Below are positions 1 to 8,576 of a DNA stretch of 64,000 bases, piece after piece. The notes beneath the pieces are model-generated. The model saw only the letters and a program-made list of their open reading frames with translations. It did not search any database and was not told the DNA's origin. The stretch comes from DASPKM01 sp035628135 (lineage in GTDB: Bacteria > Bacteroidota > Bacteroidia > Chitinophagales > Chitinophagaceae). Location of the stretch: NCBI GenBank assembly GCA_035628135.1, contig DASPKM010000011.1, positions 124,001 to 188,000 on the forward strand, written 5' to 3'. Positions within the stretch are counted from its first letter, which is position 1. Each line of letters opens with the position of its first letter. Made by a program: the position numbers and the translations under genes.

Positions 1-671
1 TTGAGCTCGCTGATGGCGGTACCATCTTTCTGGACGAGATCGGTGAGCTGCCGGTGGAGTTGCAGGCAAAACTGTTGCGGGTGTTGCAGGAAGGCGAATT
101 TGAAAGGCTCGGCAATCCAAAAACAATAAAGGTAAACGTGCGTGTGATCGCTGCCACTAACCGCAACCTGCAGCAGGCAATCGAAAAAAAGGAATTCAGG
201 GAAGATCTTTTCTACCGCTTAAATGTATTCCCGGTTACCTGCCCCCCACTCCGAAGCAGGAAGGAGGATATCCCATTGCTCGTAAAACATTTTTGTCAAA
301 AGCATGAAGGCAAGATCGGCAAAAAGATCATCGATATCCCAACCCACGTCATGAACGCGCTGATGGCTTACGACTGGCCCGGCAATATACGGGAGTTGGA
401 AAACATCATTGAAAGAGCCATGATCTTAAGCCGCAATGGCATCCTGGAATACGGGGATTGGGTCCCTGCGGAAAAAACCAATGGAGCCAATCATGACAAA
501 GCTTTTCCTTCGGCAAAGCTTGAAGAAGTAGAGAGAAATCATATCATCGAAACCCTGAAAAAAACAGGCTGGAAAGTAAGCGGTGAAAAAGGGGCCGCAA
601 AAATCCTCGGCCTTAACCCCACTACCCTCGAAGCGAGGATGAAAAAGCTTGGCATCAAAAGAGACGCCTGA
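1..671 (+). CDS. Sigma-54-dependent Fis-family activator, C-terminal part (5' truncated by window)
   Basis: The reading frame is open from base 3, so the gene begins outside the window. The visible part carries the AAA+ core from Walker B (GGTIFLDEIGEL) through the sensor and arginine-finger region (RVIAATNR, FREDLFYRLNVFPV) and the WPGNIRELENIIERA lid. It ends in a Fis-type helix-turn-helix (about the last 45 residues, AAKILGLNPTTLEARMKKLGI). Proteins of this family bind enhancer-like sites and use ATP hydrolysis to open promoters held by RpoN holoenzyme. The GAFTGA loop and the N-terminal sensory domain lie upstream and cannot be seen, so the signal is unknown. A weak sigma-54-like sequence lies 1.2 kb downstream, before the thioredoxin-like gene. 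Confidence 0.95.
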   Translation, partial: ELADGGTIFLDEIGELPVELQAKLLRVLQEGEFERLGNPKTIKVNVRVIAATNRNLQQAIEKKEFREDLFYRLNVFPVTCPPLRSRKEDIPLLVKHFCQKHEGKIGKKIIDIPTHVMNALMAYDWPGNIRELENIIERAMILSRNGILEYGDWVPAEKTNGANHDKAFPSAKLEEVERNHIIETLKKTGWKVSGEKGAAKILGLNPTTLEARMKKLGIKRDA

Positions 672-675
672 CAAT

Positions 676-1098
676 CTAACGCAATTCAGCGCTGCCAAAA
701 AGGTGGTTGTACTTCTTACAGTGCACAAGCGCATAACGGTATTCGCTGAAATCAACGGTGTTGTTGATATTGTATACCTGGTTTCCAAGGGTAGACTGCA
801 AGGGACCAAGATCGATAAAATTTACAGGCTGCACTTCCTTGGAGAGATATACATGCAGTTGGGGTCCATTTGAGATACGCATATCTTGTAATCCCAGTAT
901 CAGCCGGCCATTCTGATTGTATATTATGGCCCTGCCTGAAACAGATCCATATGGGCCATTCATAAAAACCCCTTTCTGTTGCGGCGTGGCCAGGGTTGTG
1001 TCCACATTATTATTCAGCGGTACCTCAGGAGTGTTCTTTTTTACACAGGACATCAGAGCACCCGTCATGATCAGTACAATCACGATGATTCTATTCAT
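676..1098 (-). CDS. DM13-domain lipoprotein
   Basis: A 140-residue protein with a lipoprotein signal (hydrophobic stretch followed by a lipobox ending LMSC at about residue 18), so probably anchored to the outer or inner membrane facing the periplasm. The remainder, about residues 45-140, matches the DM13 fold: GRAIIYNQNGRLILGLQDMRI, then SNGPQLHVYLS and the C-terminal YRYALVHCKKYNHLFGSAEL, with one conserved cysteine. DM13 domains are proposed to act in electron transfer, but this rests on domain associations rather than biochemistry. It is probably the second gene of an operon with the YHS protein just upstream on the same strand (21 bp gap). Confidence 0.85.
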   Translation of the reverse strand: MNRIIVIVLIMTGALMSCVKKNTPEVPLNNNVDTTLATPQQKGVFMNGPYGSVSGRAIIYNQNGRLILGLQDMRISNGPQLHVYLSKEVQPVNFIDLGPLQSTLGNQVYNINNTVDFSEYRYALVHCKKYNHLFGSAELR

Positions 1099-1119
1099 AG
1101 TATTATTTATGCTGGTTGA

Positions 1120-1587
1120 TTATTGAAAAGTTTGCCTCCAGTTGGCATCGGCGGATTTTTTCAGCCTGGATTCATCCTTGTTCCAGCTCTTCAGCGTATT
1201 ATTGAAGAACTTGTTGTAAAAGAGATATAGTTTCCCGTCGAGCACCTTAAAGGTCTCGGGGTCAATGCTAACTTTTTCGCCGGCGTCGCCCATTGCGTAG
1301 GCGCACCATCCACCGTATTGCGGTTCATATTGCGCCGGATTTTTTTTAAACGCTTCCTTGTTCTCCACGGTAGAAAAATAATACACGATCCCCTGGTGAG
1401 CTACACTCAGGTCCTTCTTTCCTTTTACGGCCTTATTTTGTTTGAAATAAGCCACGGCATCATAACCGTTAATAGCCAGATTACTTTGCACATTGAAATG
1501 CTTTTTACGAAGCGCTGCCTGGTCCTGCGCCCCAACGCTCCCCGAAATAAGAACTGCTATCATCGATAGTATAACTGAAACTTTCAT
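1120..1587 (-). CDS. Secreted YHS-domain protein
   Basis: 155 residues with an N-terminal signal peptide ending near SVGAQ. About residues 40-110 form a YHS domain (NGYDAVAYFKQNKAVKG, YYFSTVENKEAFKKNPAQY, then PQYGGWCAYAM with the family's conserved cysteine). YHS domains are small metal-associated modules found in metal ATPases, MerA-like proteins and copper or haem proteins; the role of the stand-alone periplasmic form is not established. Two more genes with the same architecture occur at 8577-9020 and 20800-21798. It is the first gene of an operon with the DM13 lipoprotein. Confidence 0.88.
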   Translation of the reverse strand: MKVSVILSMIAVLISGSVGAQDQAALRKKHFNVQSNLAINGYDAVAYFKQNKAVKGKKDLSVAHQGIVYYFSTVENKEAFKKNPAQYEPQYGGWCAYAMGDAGEKVSIDPETFKVLDGKLYLFYNKFFNNTLKSWNKDESRLKKSADANWRQTFQ

Positions 1588-1604
1588 GATTTTGAATTAC
1601 GACG

Positions 1605-1612
1605 CAAATATA
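1605..1612 (-). promoter_or_regulatory. Bacteroidota -7 box for the YHS/DM13 operon
   Basis: On the minus strand this reads TATATTTG, a full match to TAnnTTTG, 18 bases upstream of the YHS gene start codon. No TTG lies at the usual 17-23 nt spacing upstream, so only the -7 half is convincing. Confidence 0.45.
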
Positions 1613-1824
1613 GCCATGCTCCTGCCCGGCTTGTGTCAGCCAACGGACAATAAGTCGAAAACCGGTATCTGCATCAATTTGGAGCACTCCCAATATTTCG
1701 GGAACGTCCCAAAATGTTGGGAAAAATTACGCACCGGCAGCCAACAAACCGGTGATGGCAAATAATCGTGAAACCCAATACAGCAAAGGGTTTCACCCGG
1801 TGCATCGCACTGCAAAAAAAATTC

Positions 1825-1840
1825 TGGCATGCCAGTTGGC
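1825..1840 (+). promoter_or_regulatory. Imperfect sigma-54-type -24/-12 element
   Basis: TGGCATGCCAGTTGGC resembles the RpoN consensus TGGCAYR-N4-TTGC. The -24 half is perfect, but the -12 half reads TTGG at the correct spacing, with GC displaced by one base. It lies 24 bases before the start of the thioredoxin-like gene, in a 276 bp intergenic region. The partial gene at the left edge encodes a sigma-54 activator, which makes the site worth noting, but a chance match is possible. Confidence 0.3.
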
Positions 1841-1863
1841 TATGTGGTAGGGCAAATTGAATC

Positions 1864-2190
1864 ATGAGCCGGATGACGACAAAAAATCAATTCAGGAAGG
1901 AAATGATAAGCAGCACGGGATTGACCCTTGTACAATTCAAAAAAGAATATAACGGCGCCTGCCAGATCGTTTCTTCCATTTACCAGGACCTGGCAAGAAT
2001 CTATAAAGAGCAGGCAGTTTTTTTGGTAGTGGATATCGAAAAGCAGCCAGCGATCGCGGAGCAATATGGAATTGCAGAGATCCCTACCATACTTTTTTTT
2101 CGTGCGGGTGAAATAGTGGATTATGTCGCAGGGTTAGCGCCAAAAAATGTAATGATCGCAAAAATTGAAAATGCCTTATCAGCGATATAA
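1864..2190 (+). CDS. Thioredoxin-fold protein lacking the nucleophilic cysteine
   Basis: 108 residues covering a complete thioredoxin fold: strand LVQFKKEY, active-site helix, central strand FLVVDIEKQPAIAEQYGI, the cis-proline loop AEIPTILFF and the C-terminal helix. The active site, normally WCGPC, reads YNGAC here: Asn30 replaces the attacking cysteine and Cys33 is kept. It should therefore not catalyse ordinary dithiol exchange; it could be a chaperone, a binding module or a single-cysteine protein. No signal peptide is present, so it is cytoplasmic. ATG at 1873 is an alternative start. A Crp/Fnr gene follows 29 bp downstream on the same strand. Confidence 0.8.
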   Translation: MSRMTTKNQFRKEMISSTGLTLVQFKKEYNGACQIVSSIYQDLARIYKEQAVFLVVDIEKQPAIAEQYGIAEIPTILFFRAGEIVDYVAGLAPKNVMIAKIENALSAI

Positions 2191-2219
2191 CTATTTATAA
2201 CATCTTAAAACCTGTAACC

Positions 2220-2897
2220 ATGTCGGACGAAATGAAGCGTTTCTATTTAAAGAATCATCCGATGCTTGCTTCTTTGTCGGAACAAAAACTCGCAGAAGCA
2301 GCCGCACTGGCCCGGATCAGGACCGTTTACCGCGGCGAAATCATCGGGTATGGCGACACGGGCTGTACTAAGATCCACTTCCTCGTAAAAGGTAAAGTAA
2401 AGATCACGGATTCCGGTAATGAAACGGACCTGGTAAAAGACATTCTCACAGAGCCCGATATTTTCGGCGATCTAAGCCTTGAAGGAAAACTTACCACCAG
2501 CGAATGCGCGGAGGCGCTGACTGCCAACACCATCATCTGTTCCTTCTTTATCCACGATTTTAGGAACATACTCGAACAGAATCCACACCTCGTGATAGAC
2601 TTTGCAAAAAAAGTAACTGCCAAACTGCAAAAACTTGAAAACCGCCATGCAGAGTTGATCTTCCTTGACACAAAGGACCGCCTGATCCGCTTTATAAAAC
2701 ACTGGGCACGTACAGATGGCAATCACACCGGCGATAAAATTATCCTCAACAACTATCTTACGCATAGTGATATTGCAGGCTTTATTGCTACTTCCCGCCA
2801 GAGCGTAAATATGCTGTTAAATGAATTAAAAAGCCTCGGCATGCTCTCTTATGACCGCAAAAGGATCGAGCTGAATAATCCTGTCAGTTGGAACTGA
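2220..2897 (+). CDS. Crp/Fnr-family transcriptional regulator
   Basis: 225 residues with an N-terminal cyclic-nucleotide-binding-like beta roll (about 20-130, including IHFLVKGKVKI and EPDIFGDLSLEG) and a C-terminal winged helix-turn-helix (about 150-220; LTHSDIAGFIATSRQSVNMLLNELKSLGML). There is no N-terminal cysteine cluster for an Fnr-type iron-sulfur centre, so a redox cluster is unlikely; the ligand is unknown. It is probably co-transcribed with the thioredoxin-like gene before it. It could regulate the neighbouring sugar and redox genes, but no binding site was identified. Confidence 0.9.
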   Translation: MSDEMKRFYLKNHPMLASLSEQKLAEAAALARIRTVYRGEIIGYGDTGCTKIHFLVKGKVKITDSGNETDLVKDILTEPDIFGDLSLEGKLTTSECAEALTANTIICSFFIHDFRNILEQNPHLVIDFAKKVTAKLQKLENRHAELIFLDTKDRLIRFIKHWARTDGNHTGDKIILNNYLTHSDIAGFIATSRQSVNMLLNELKSLGMLSYDRKRIELNNPVSWN

Positions 2898-3004
2898 TCT
2901 CCGTGGAATACTTACCGCATGTGTAAGCAAGGCGACAATAAGCTTTGGCACCCGGCGGTATTTTTACAACATTAGTATGCAACAGGTAATTTAAAAATGA
3001 AATA

Positions 3005-3811
3005 ATGGAAAAAAAGCTAGCAGGACAAATTGCTATAATTACCGGCGCTAGTAGCGGCATCGGGGCCGGTTGCGCCCGGGAACTCGCAAAGGCCGGCGCC
3101 ACCGTGGTGGTTAATTATCCGGTAGCCTCTACCTGGGAAATGGCTGAAAAAGTAGTAACCGACATTACCCTGAATGGAGGCGTTGCCATCAGTTACCAGG
3201 CGGATGTGAGCAAGGAAAAGGATGTACAATCGATGTTCGCCGATGTGATCAGCAGGTTTGGCACCGTAGACATACTTATCAATAATGCAGGCTTGCAGAA
3301 AGATGCGCCTTTTACAGAAATGACGCTTGACCAATGGAACTTTGTACTGAACGTGAACCTGACGGGCCAGTTTCTCTGTGCACGCGAAGCCATCAAAGAA
3401 TTTTTGCGGAGAGGAGTAAATGGCAAGTCGAAATCAGCAGGCAAAATTGTTTGCATGAGCAGTGTGCATGAAGTAATTCCCTGGGCCGGGCATGCAAACT
3501 ATGCAGCCAGCAAAGGCGGTGTAATGCTTATGATGAAGACCATCGCACAGGAATTCGCCCCTAAGAAAATCCGTATTAATTCGGTCGCTCCCGGTGCAAT
3601 AGCTACGCCCATCAACCATGATGCCTGGGATACGGCCGAGCATTTACAAAAACTTTTAAAGCTCATTCCCCAAAAAAGAGTAGGCCAGGTGGAAGACATC
3701 GGAAAAGCAGTGGTATGGCTGACCAGTGATGATGCAGATTATGTAAACGGAACTACTTTGTTTGTAGATGGCGGAATGACATTGTATCCCGGGTTTGAGG
3801 ACAACGGATAA
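3005..3811 (+). CDS. SDR-family oxidoreductase, glucose 1-dehydrogenase-like
   Basis: A classical 268-residue short-chain dehydrogenase: TGASSGIGAG dinucleotide-binding motif near residue 14, NNAG motif, catalytic Ser in MSSVHE and YAASK (Tyr/Lys pair), and C-terminal GTTLFVDGGMTLYPGF. The full pattern, including VHEVIPWAGHANY and INSVAPGAIATPIN, is that of bacterial glucose 1-dehydrogenases, which oxidise glucose to gluconolactone with NAD(P)+. The exact substrate cannot be fixed from sequence. It is followed directly by GH63 and debranching-enzyme genes, which would release glucose. Cytoplasmic. Confidence 0.88.
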   Translation: MEKKLAGQIAIITGASSGIGAGCARELAKAGATVVVNYPVASTWEMAEKVVTDITLNGGVAISYQADVSKEKDVQSMFADVISRFGTVDILINNAGLQKDAPFTEMTLDQWNFVLNVNLTGQFLCAREAIKEFLRRGVNGKSKSAGKIVCMSSVHEVIPWAGHANYAASKGGVMLMMKTIAQEFAPKKIRINSVAPGAIATPINHDAWDTAEHLQKLLKLIPQKRVGQVEDIGKAVVWLTSDDADYVNGTTLFVDGGMTLYPGFEDNG

Positions 3812-3845
3812 TCGTCAACCCGGTTATTCAGAAAACGTTATCAAC

Positions 3846-6509
3846 ATGAATGCAGAACAGCAAAGGTTAAAGAACGATAGATGGAAGAAATGGGGACCCT
3901 ATTTAAGCGAACGTCAATGGGGAACTGTAAGGGAGGATTACAGCGATCATGGCAATGCCTGGGAATACTTTCCTCATGATCATGCAAGATCGAGGGCGTA
4001 CCGCTGGGGCGAAGATGGAATTGCGGGGATCAGTGACAATATGCAGCGCTTATGCTTTGCCGTGGCTATGTGGAATGGTAAAGATCCGATACTGAAAGAA
4101 CGACTGTTTGGCCTGACAGGCAATGAAGGCAATCATGGTGAGGATGTCAAGGAACTGTATTATTATCTTGACAGCACGCCTACCCATTCGTACATGAAAC
4201 ACCTGTACAAATATCCACAAGCTGAATTCCCTTATGCCGACCTTGTGCATATCAACCGTAAACGCAGCCGCTACGAACCTGAGTTTGAATTACTGGATAC
4301 GGGCATATTCAACCAAGGGAACTATTTTGATGTGGTTACCGAGTACGCAAAATTTGAAGAGGAAGACATCGCGATACGCATCACAGCGCACAATCGTAGT
4401 GAAAGCAGCGCTTACATGGCGCTGTTGCCAACCCTGTGGATGCGCAATCTGTGGAGCTTCGGATTGATGAAGGAAAAGCCTTCTATTGAACTGGCCGCCA
4501 TCAACGAACATTATGGGTTAGTTACAGCAACGCATGAACAGTCAGGCACTTATTACCTGTATTTCGACAAGCCCTTGCGCAACCTGTTTACAGAAAATGA
4601 AACCAATACTCAACGGCTCTTCGGGATGCCAAACGCTTCGCCATATGTGAAAGACGCTTTCAATGACGCCGTGATTGCCGGAAGCTTTGATTGGCTGAAG
4701 GAAAAAAAGAAAGGAACAAAGTTTACCCCGTTTTATGAATTCAATATCCCAGCCAAATCATCAGTTACCGTGCGCCTGAGGCTAAGCAGGCAAATAATAA
4801 AAGACGATCCTCTGGGGCCAGCCATTGATAAAATATTTACCCAACGTATTAATGAAGCTGACAGGTTTTATTCCGATCTGAATACTATAGATGACGCTGA
4901 ATTATTAAGTATCCAACGGCAGGCATTCGCCGGATTGCTATGGAGCAAGCAATACTTCAATATCGATATTCCCCGCTGGCTGAATGGCGACCCCGGTCAG
5001 CCCGCGCCTCCTGAATCCAGGAAAACAGGACGCAACCATCACTGGCATTCGTTGAACAATGAAGACATCATCTCAATGCCTGATAAATGGGAGTACCCCT
5101 GGTATGCTGCGTGGGACCTGGCGTTTCATTGCGTGCCATTGAGCATGATAGATCCGCAATTCGCCAAAGATCAGCTCATTTTGTTCCTGCGCGAATGGTA
5201 CATGCATCCCAACGGCCAGTTACCTGCTTATGAATGGTCTTTTGGCGACGTAAATCCCCCTGTACACGCCTGGAGCTGCCTGCAGGTGTATAAGATCGAC
5301 AAGGCGAACACCGGCAAGGGTGATATTCTCTTTTTGGAAAGAGTGTTTCAAAAACTGGTGATCAACTTTACCTGGTGGGTAAACCGCAAAGACCACAAAG
5401 GGAACAACGTGTTTGAAGGTGGATTTCTCGGTTTGGATAATATAGGAGTGTTCGACAGGAGCAACAGGATCCCTGGTGGAGGCACGCTGGAGCAAGCGGA
5501 TGGTACCAGCTGGATGGCAATGTACTCGCTTAACATGCTGGAGATGGCGCTGGAGATCTCACAGCACAATCCCGCCTATGAAGATGTAACTACCAAATTC
5601 TTCGAGCACTTCGTGTACATAGCGGAATCGCTCAACCGCATCGGCGAAAACTGGACCAGCAGCTGGGATGAAGCGGAAGGCTTTTTTTATGACATCTTAT
5701 CGTTGCCCGATGGAAAATACATTCCGCTGAAAGTACGCAGCCTCGTAGGCCTGTCAACCCTCTTTGCCGTTTTTGTATTGAAAAAAGAATTGCTGGAAAA
5801 GCTGCCCGATTTCCATCAGCGATTAAAATGGTTCCAGCGTTACAGGGAAGACAATGGACAATATCTTGTAATTGAGGAATTGAATGACCATGACGATATT
5901 TTATTGTCGCTGGTGCCCAGGAAAAGGCTGGAAAAAATCCTGAAAGCATTACTCGACGAAAACGAATTCCTGAGCAAAGCTGGCATCCGTTCAATTTCCA
6001 AACTGCATAAAACACCTTACTCGGTCAACATCAATGGGGAAAATTTCGGGTTGGACTATCAGCCTGGCGAGGGGGAAAGTGCATTATTTGGTGGCAACAG
6101 CAATTGGCGCGGCCCCGTTTGGATGCCAATGAACTATCTTTTGCTGCATGCGCTGAACACCTATGCTGCATATTATGACGATGCCCTTACTGTAGAAATG
6201 CCAACCGGCTCCGGTAACCTGGTGAACCTGCACGAAGTGGCGAATGAAATTGCAAGGCGGCTGACCTATCCTTTCCGGATGGATAAGACAGGTCACCGGC
6301 CGGTGAACGATTATTTTACTATCTATCGCGACGACCCGCATTTCAGGGACCTGGTCTTATTTTTTGAATACTTCCATGGCGATACGGCTCGCGGCGTGGG
6401 TGCCTCCCACCAGACAGGCTGGACGGGTGTAATAGCAGAGTTGATCAGCAGGATCGCCGGTACTAAAGAACACAAAACCAATATTAAACGGCAAGAAATT
6501 TCTGTATAA
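3846..6509 (+). CDS. GH63-type glucosidase (MGH1-like)
   Basis: An 887-residue cytoplasmic glycoside hydrolase of the mannosyl-oligosaccharide-glucosidase-like family. Recognisable stretches are the N-terminal RLKNDRWKKWGPYLSERQWG, the central (alpha/alpha)6 barrel with WEYPWYAAWDLAFH and EGGFLGLDNIGVFDRS, and the C-terminal GGNSNWRGPVWMPMNYLLLH. An in-frame TTG at 3795 would overlap the SDR gene; the ATG at 3846 gives a start typical of the family and was chosen. Bacterial members act on alpha-glucosides; the natural substrate here is unknown. It is co-directional with the SDR gene (34 bp gap) and the debranching enzyme (8 bp gap), pointing to one operon. Confidence 0.88.
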   Translation: MNAEQQRLKNDRWKKWGPYLSERQWGTVREDYSDHGNAWEYFPHDHARSRAYRWGEDGIAGISDNMQRLCFAVAMWNGKDPILKERLFGLTGNEGNHGEDVKELYYYLDSTPTHSYMKHLYKYPQAEFPYADLVHINRKRSRYEPEFELLDTGIFNQGNYFDVVTEYAKFEEEDIAIRITAHNRSESSAYMALLPTLWMRNLWSFGLMKEKPSIELAAINEHYGLVTATHEQSGTYYLYFDKPLRNLFTENETNTQRLFGMPNASPYVKDAFNDAVIAGSFDWLKEKKKGTKFTPFYEFNIPAKSSVTVRLRLSRQIIKDDPLGPAIDKIFTQRINEADRFYSDLNTIDDAELLSIQRQAFAGLLWSKQYFNIDIPRWLNGDPGQPAPPESRKTGRNHHWHSLNNEDIISMPDKWEYPWYAAWDLAFHCVPLSMIDPQFAKDQLILFLREWYMHPNGQLPAYEWSFGDVNPPVHAWSCLQVYKIDKANTGKGDILFLERVFQKLVINFTWWVNRKDHKGNNVFEGGFLGLDNIGVFDRSNRIPGGGTLEQADGTSWMAMYSLNMLEMALEISQHNPAYEDVTTKFFEHFVYIAESLNRIGENWTSSWDEAEGFFYDILSLPDGKYIPLKVRSLVGLSTLFAVFVLKKELLEKLPDFHQRLKWFQRYREDNGQYLVIEELNDHDDILLSLVPRKRLEKILKALLDENEFLSKAGIRSISKLHKTPYSVNINGENFGLDYQPGEGESALFGGNSNWRGPVWMPMNYLLLHALNTYAAYYDDALTVEMPTGSGNLVNLHEVANEIARRLTYPFRMDKTGHRPVNDYFTIYRDDPHFRDLVLFFEYFHGDTARGVGASHQTGWTGVIAELISRIAGTKEHKTNIKRQEISV

Positions 6510-6517
6510 AATATAAT

Positions 6518-8575
6518 ATGCTTACACTAACTAAGCCTTTCTTGCAGGATTATTCCCTGGCATCCCAGCATGAATGGCTGGAGACAAACGGCCTGGGAGG
6601 CTGGTCTGGTTCAACCGTTATCGGAGCAAACACACGCCGCTATCATGGACTGCTTGTTGCTGCCGTTGCTCCGCCTACAGGCAGAATGGTATTGTTGTCA
6701 AAACTGGATGAGGCGATAGTGGCAGGTGACAACAGGTTTGAATTAGGAGTTAATCTTTATGCCGGCAATACCATTCATCCCCGGGGCCATGAGTACATCG
6801 ATTGCTTCCGCAAAGATATCTTTCCGGAATGGGAATACGAAGTTGCAGGCATCAGGCTGAAAAAGACCATCGCGATGATCCATGGTGAAAATACCATTGT
6901 GATCAATTATGAAGTACTGAAGGCGGCAAAGCCTTTTACTATTGAGTTGCGTCCCTTTATAGCTGCCAGAGATTATCACGCGCTGGCCCGGCAGGGAAAC
7001 CATTTGCATTGGGACGCAACATTCAGCCAGGGTATCTTTCACAACAAACCCGATGGAGAAACAGACTTGTTCATAAGCATTCCCGGGTCTTCTTATCGGC
7101 ATAACCCTTGCTGGCATTACAATTTTCAATACAGTGCAGAGCAATACAGGGGCCTTGACTGCAATGAGGACCTTCTTAACCACGGCATATTTTCTGTTGG
7201 TTTAAAGCAAGGCGACCTCCTGCAGGTTATGGTATCTACAAGGGATACTGCAGGTAGAAATCCAAATGGTTTACTGACCAGCGAAAGTACCAGGAGAAAA
7301 TTGCTATTAACAGATCTCCGCGACGGAGAATTAACAAAGCAACTGGCGCTTGCCGCCGATCAGTTTATTGTGAAAAGACAGATCAGGCCTGCAGCATCCG
7401 CACCCCAGGAAATAAAAAATACAGATGGGGCGACCATTATCGCCGGCTATCATTGGTTTACGGATTGGGGGCGCGATACCATGATCAGCATTCCCGGCCT
7501 CTGCTTAAGTACCGGCCGCTTTGATGAGGCAAAAAAAATCCTAAGGGCTTTCGCCGCCAATGTAAGCATGGGTTTACTGCCAAACCGTTTCCCGGATATA
7601 GGCGAAGAACCTGAATACAATAATGTAGATGGAACGCTATGGTATTTTATTGCGAACTTTCATTACCTGAAAGCTACAGGTGACCGGGAGTTTATTTTAG
7701 AAGAGATCCTGCCCGTGCTGAAAGAAATTATTGACTGGCATTTCAGGGGAACGCGTTATAATATTAAGGTCGACGCCGATAGCTTGTTATTTGCGGGCGA
7801 GCAGGGTCAACAACTTACATGGATGGACGCCAGGATCGGTGACTGGGTGGTTACTCCAAGAATGGGCAAGCCGGTGGAAGTACAGGCGCTTTGGTACAAT
7901 GCGTTGAGAATATTCGCACAATTCCTCGATATCAACGGACAGGAGCGTGACGCAGCCTTGGTGAATATAAGCGCCCAAAAAGCGAGAGATAGCTTTAACA
8001 CACTTTACTGGAATGCAAAAGGAAATTACCTGTACGATAACATAGATGAGAACGGAATAGCCGACAGCACGCTGCGGCCTAACCAGCTTTTTGCCATCAG
8101 CCTCCCATTTGCATTGCTTGGCGGTGAAAGGGCGGCAGCTGTATTAAAAGTGATTGAAGAAAAACTATATACCACGGTTGGCCTAAGAACACTGCCGGCC
8201 GAGGATGAACGATACGTTGCAGTTTACGGCGGGGACCAAAGGACCCGCGACGGTGCCTATCACCAGGGAACTGTTTGGAGCTGGCTGCTCGGTGCTTACA
8301 TTGATGCGATCATGGTTGAACCGGGCTTCGTTGGCCGCGATGGCCTCAGCGGGAAAAAGAAGGCATTGAAGATCATCAGCGATTTCAAATACCATCTTAA
8401 AGAAGCCTGTATCGGATCAGTGTCAGAGATTTTTGATGCCGATGCGCCACATCATCCGAGAGGTTGCGTAGCGCAGGCATGGGGAGTGGCCGAGATCTTA
8501 CGGGTTGTAAAGAAGTATAAACTGTCTGAAGCTAAAATAGTTCATAAGGAAAAACCGGCATTTATACTTTTATAG
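6518..8575 (+). CDS. Amylo-alpha-1,6-glucosidase (glycogen debranching enzyme, GH133-like)
   Basis: 685 residues with the N-terminal debranching-enzyme domain (WLETNGLGGWSGSTVIGANTRRYHGLL, about 18-45) and a C-terminal (alpha/alpha)6 catalytic domain (about 290-670; YHWFTDWGRDTMISIPGLCL, LPNRFPDIGEEPEYNNVDGT, WMDARIGDWVVTPRMGKPVE). The family hydrolyses alpha-1,6 branch points of glycogen or limit dextrins. No signal peptide, so it is cytoplasmic and acts on stored glycogen or imported maltodextrin. The third gene of the SDR-GH63-debranching run. It ends one base before the convergent YHS gene's stop codon. Confidence 0.93.
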   Translation: MLTLTKPFLQDYSLASQHEWLETNGLGGWSGSTVIGANTRRYHGLLVAAVAPPTGRMVLLSKLDEAIVAGDNRFELGVNLYAGNTIHPRGHEYIDCFRKDIFPEWEYEVAGIRLKKTIAMIHGENTIVINYEVLKAAKPFTIELRPFIAARDYHALARQGNHLHWDATFSQGIFHNKPDGETDLFISIPGSSYRHNPCWHYNFQYSAEQYRGLDCNEDLLNHGIFSVGLKQGDLLQVMVSTRDTAGRNPNGLLTSESTRRKLLLTDLRDGELTKQLALAADQFIVKRQIRPAASAPQEIKNTDGATIIAGYHWFTDWGRDTMISIPGLCLSTGRFDEAKKILRAFAANVSMGLLPNRFPDIGEEPEYNNVDGTLWYFIANFHYLKATGDREFILEEILPVLKEIIDWHFRGTRYNIKVDADSLLFAGEQGQQLTWMDARIGDWVVTPRMGKPVEVQALWYNALRIFAQFLDINGQERDAALVNISAQKARDSFNTLYWNAKGNYLYDNIDENGIADSTLRPNQLFAISLPFALLGGERAAAVLKVIEEKLYTTVGLRTLPAEDERYVAVYGGDQRTRDGAYHQGTVWSWLLGAYIDAIMVEPGFVGRDGLSGKKKALKIISDFKYHLKEACIGSVSEIFDADAPHHPRGCVAQAWGVAEILRVVKKYKLSEAKIVHKEKPAFILL

Positions 8576-8576
8576 A

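Noticed and set aside
2900..3004. Sigma-54 promoter before the SDR gene
   Set aside because: A TGGCAC -24-like half is present near 2945, but nothing like TTGC follows at the required spacing.
3795..3845. TTG start for the GH63 gene
   Set aside because: It overlaps the SDR gene and adds 17 residues unlike the family N-terminus; ATG at 3846 fits better.
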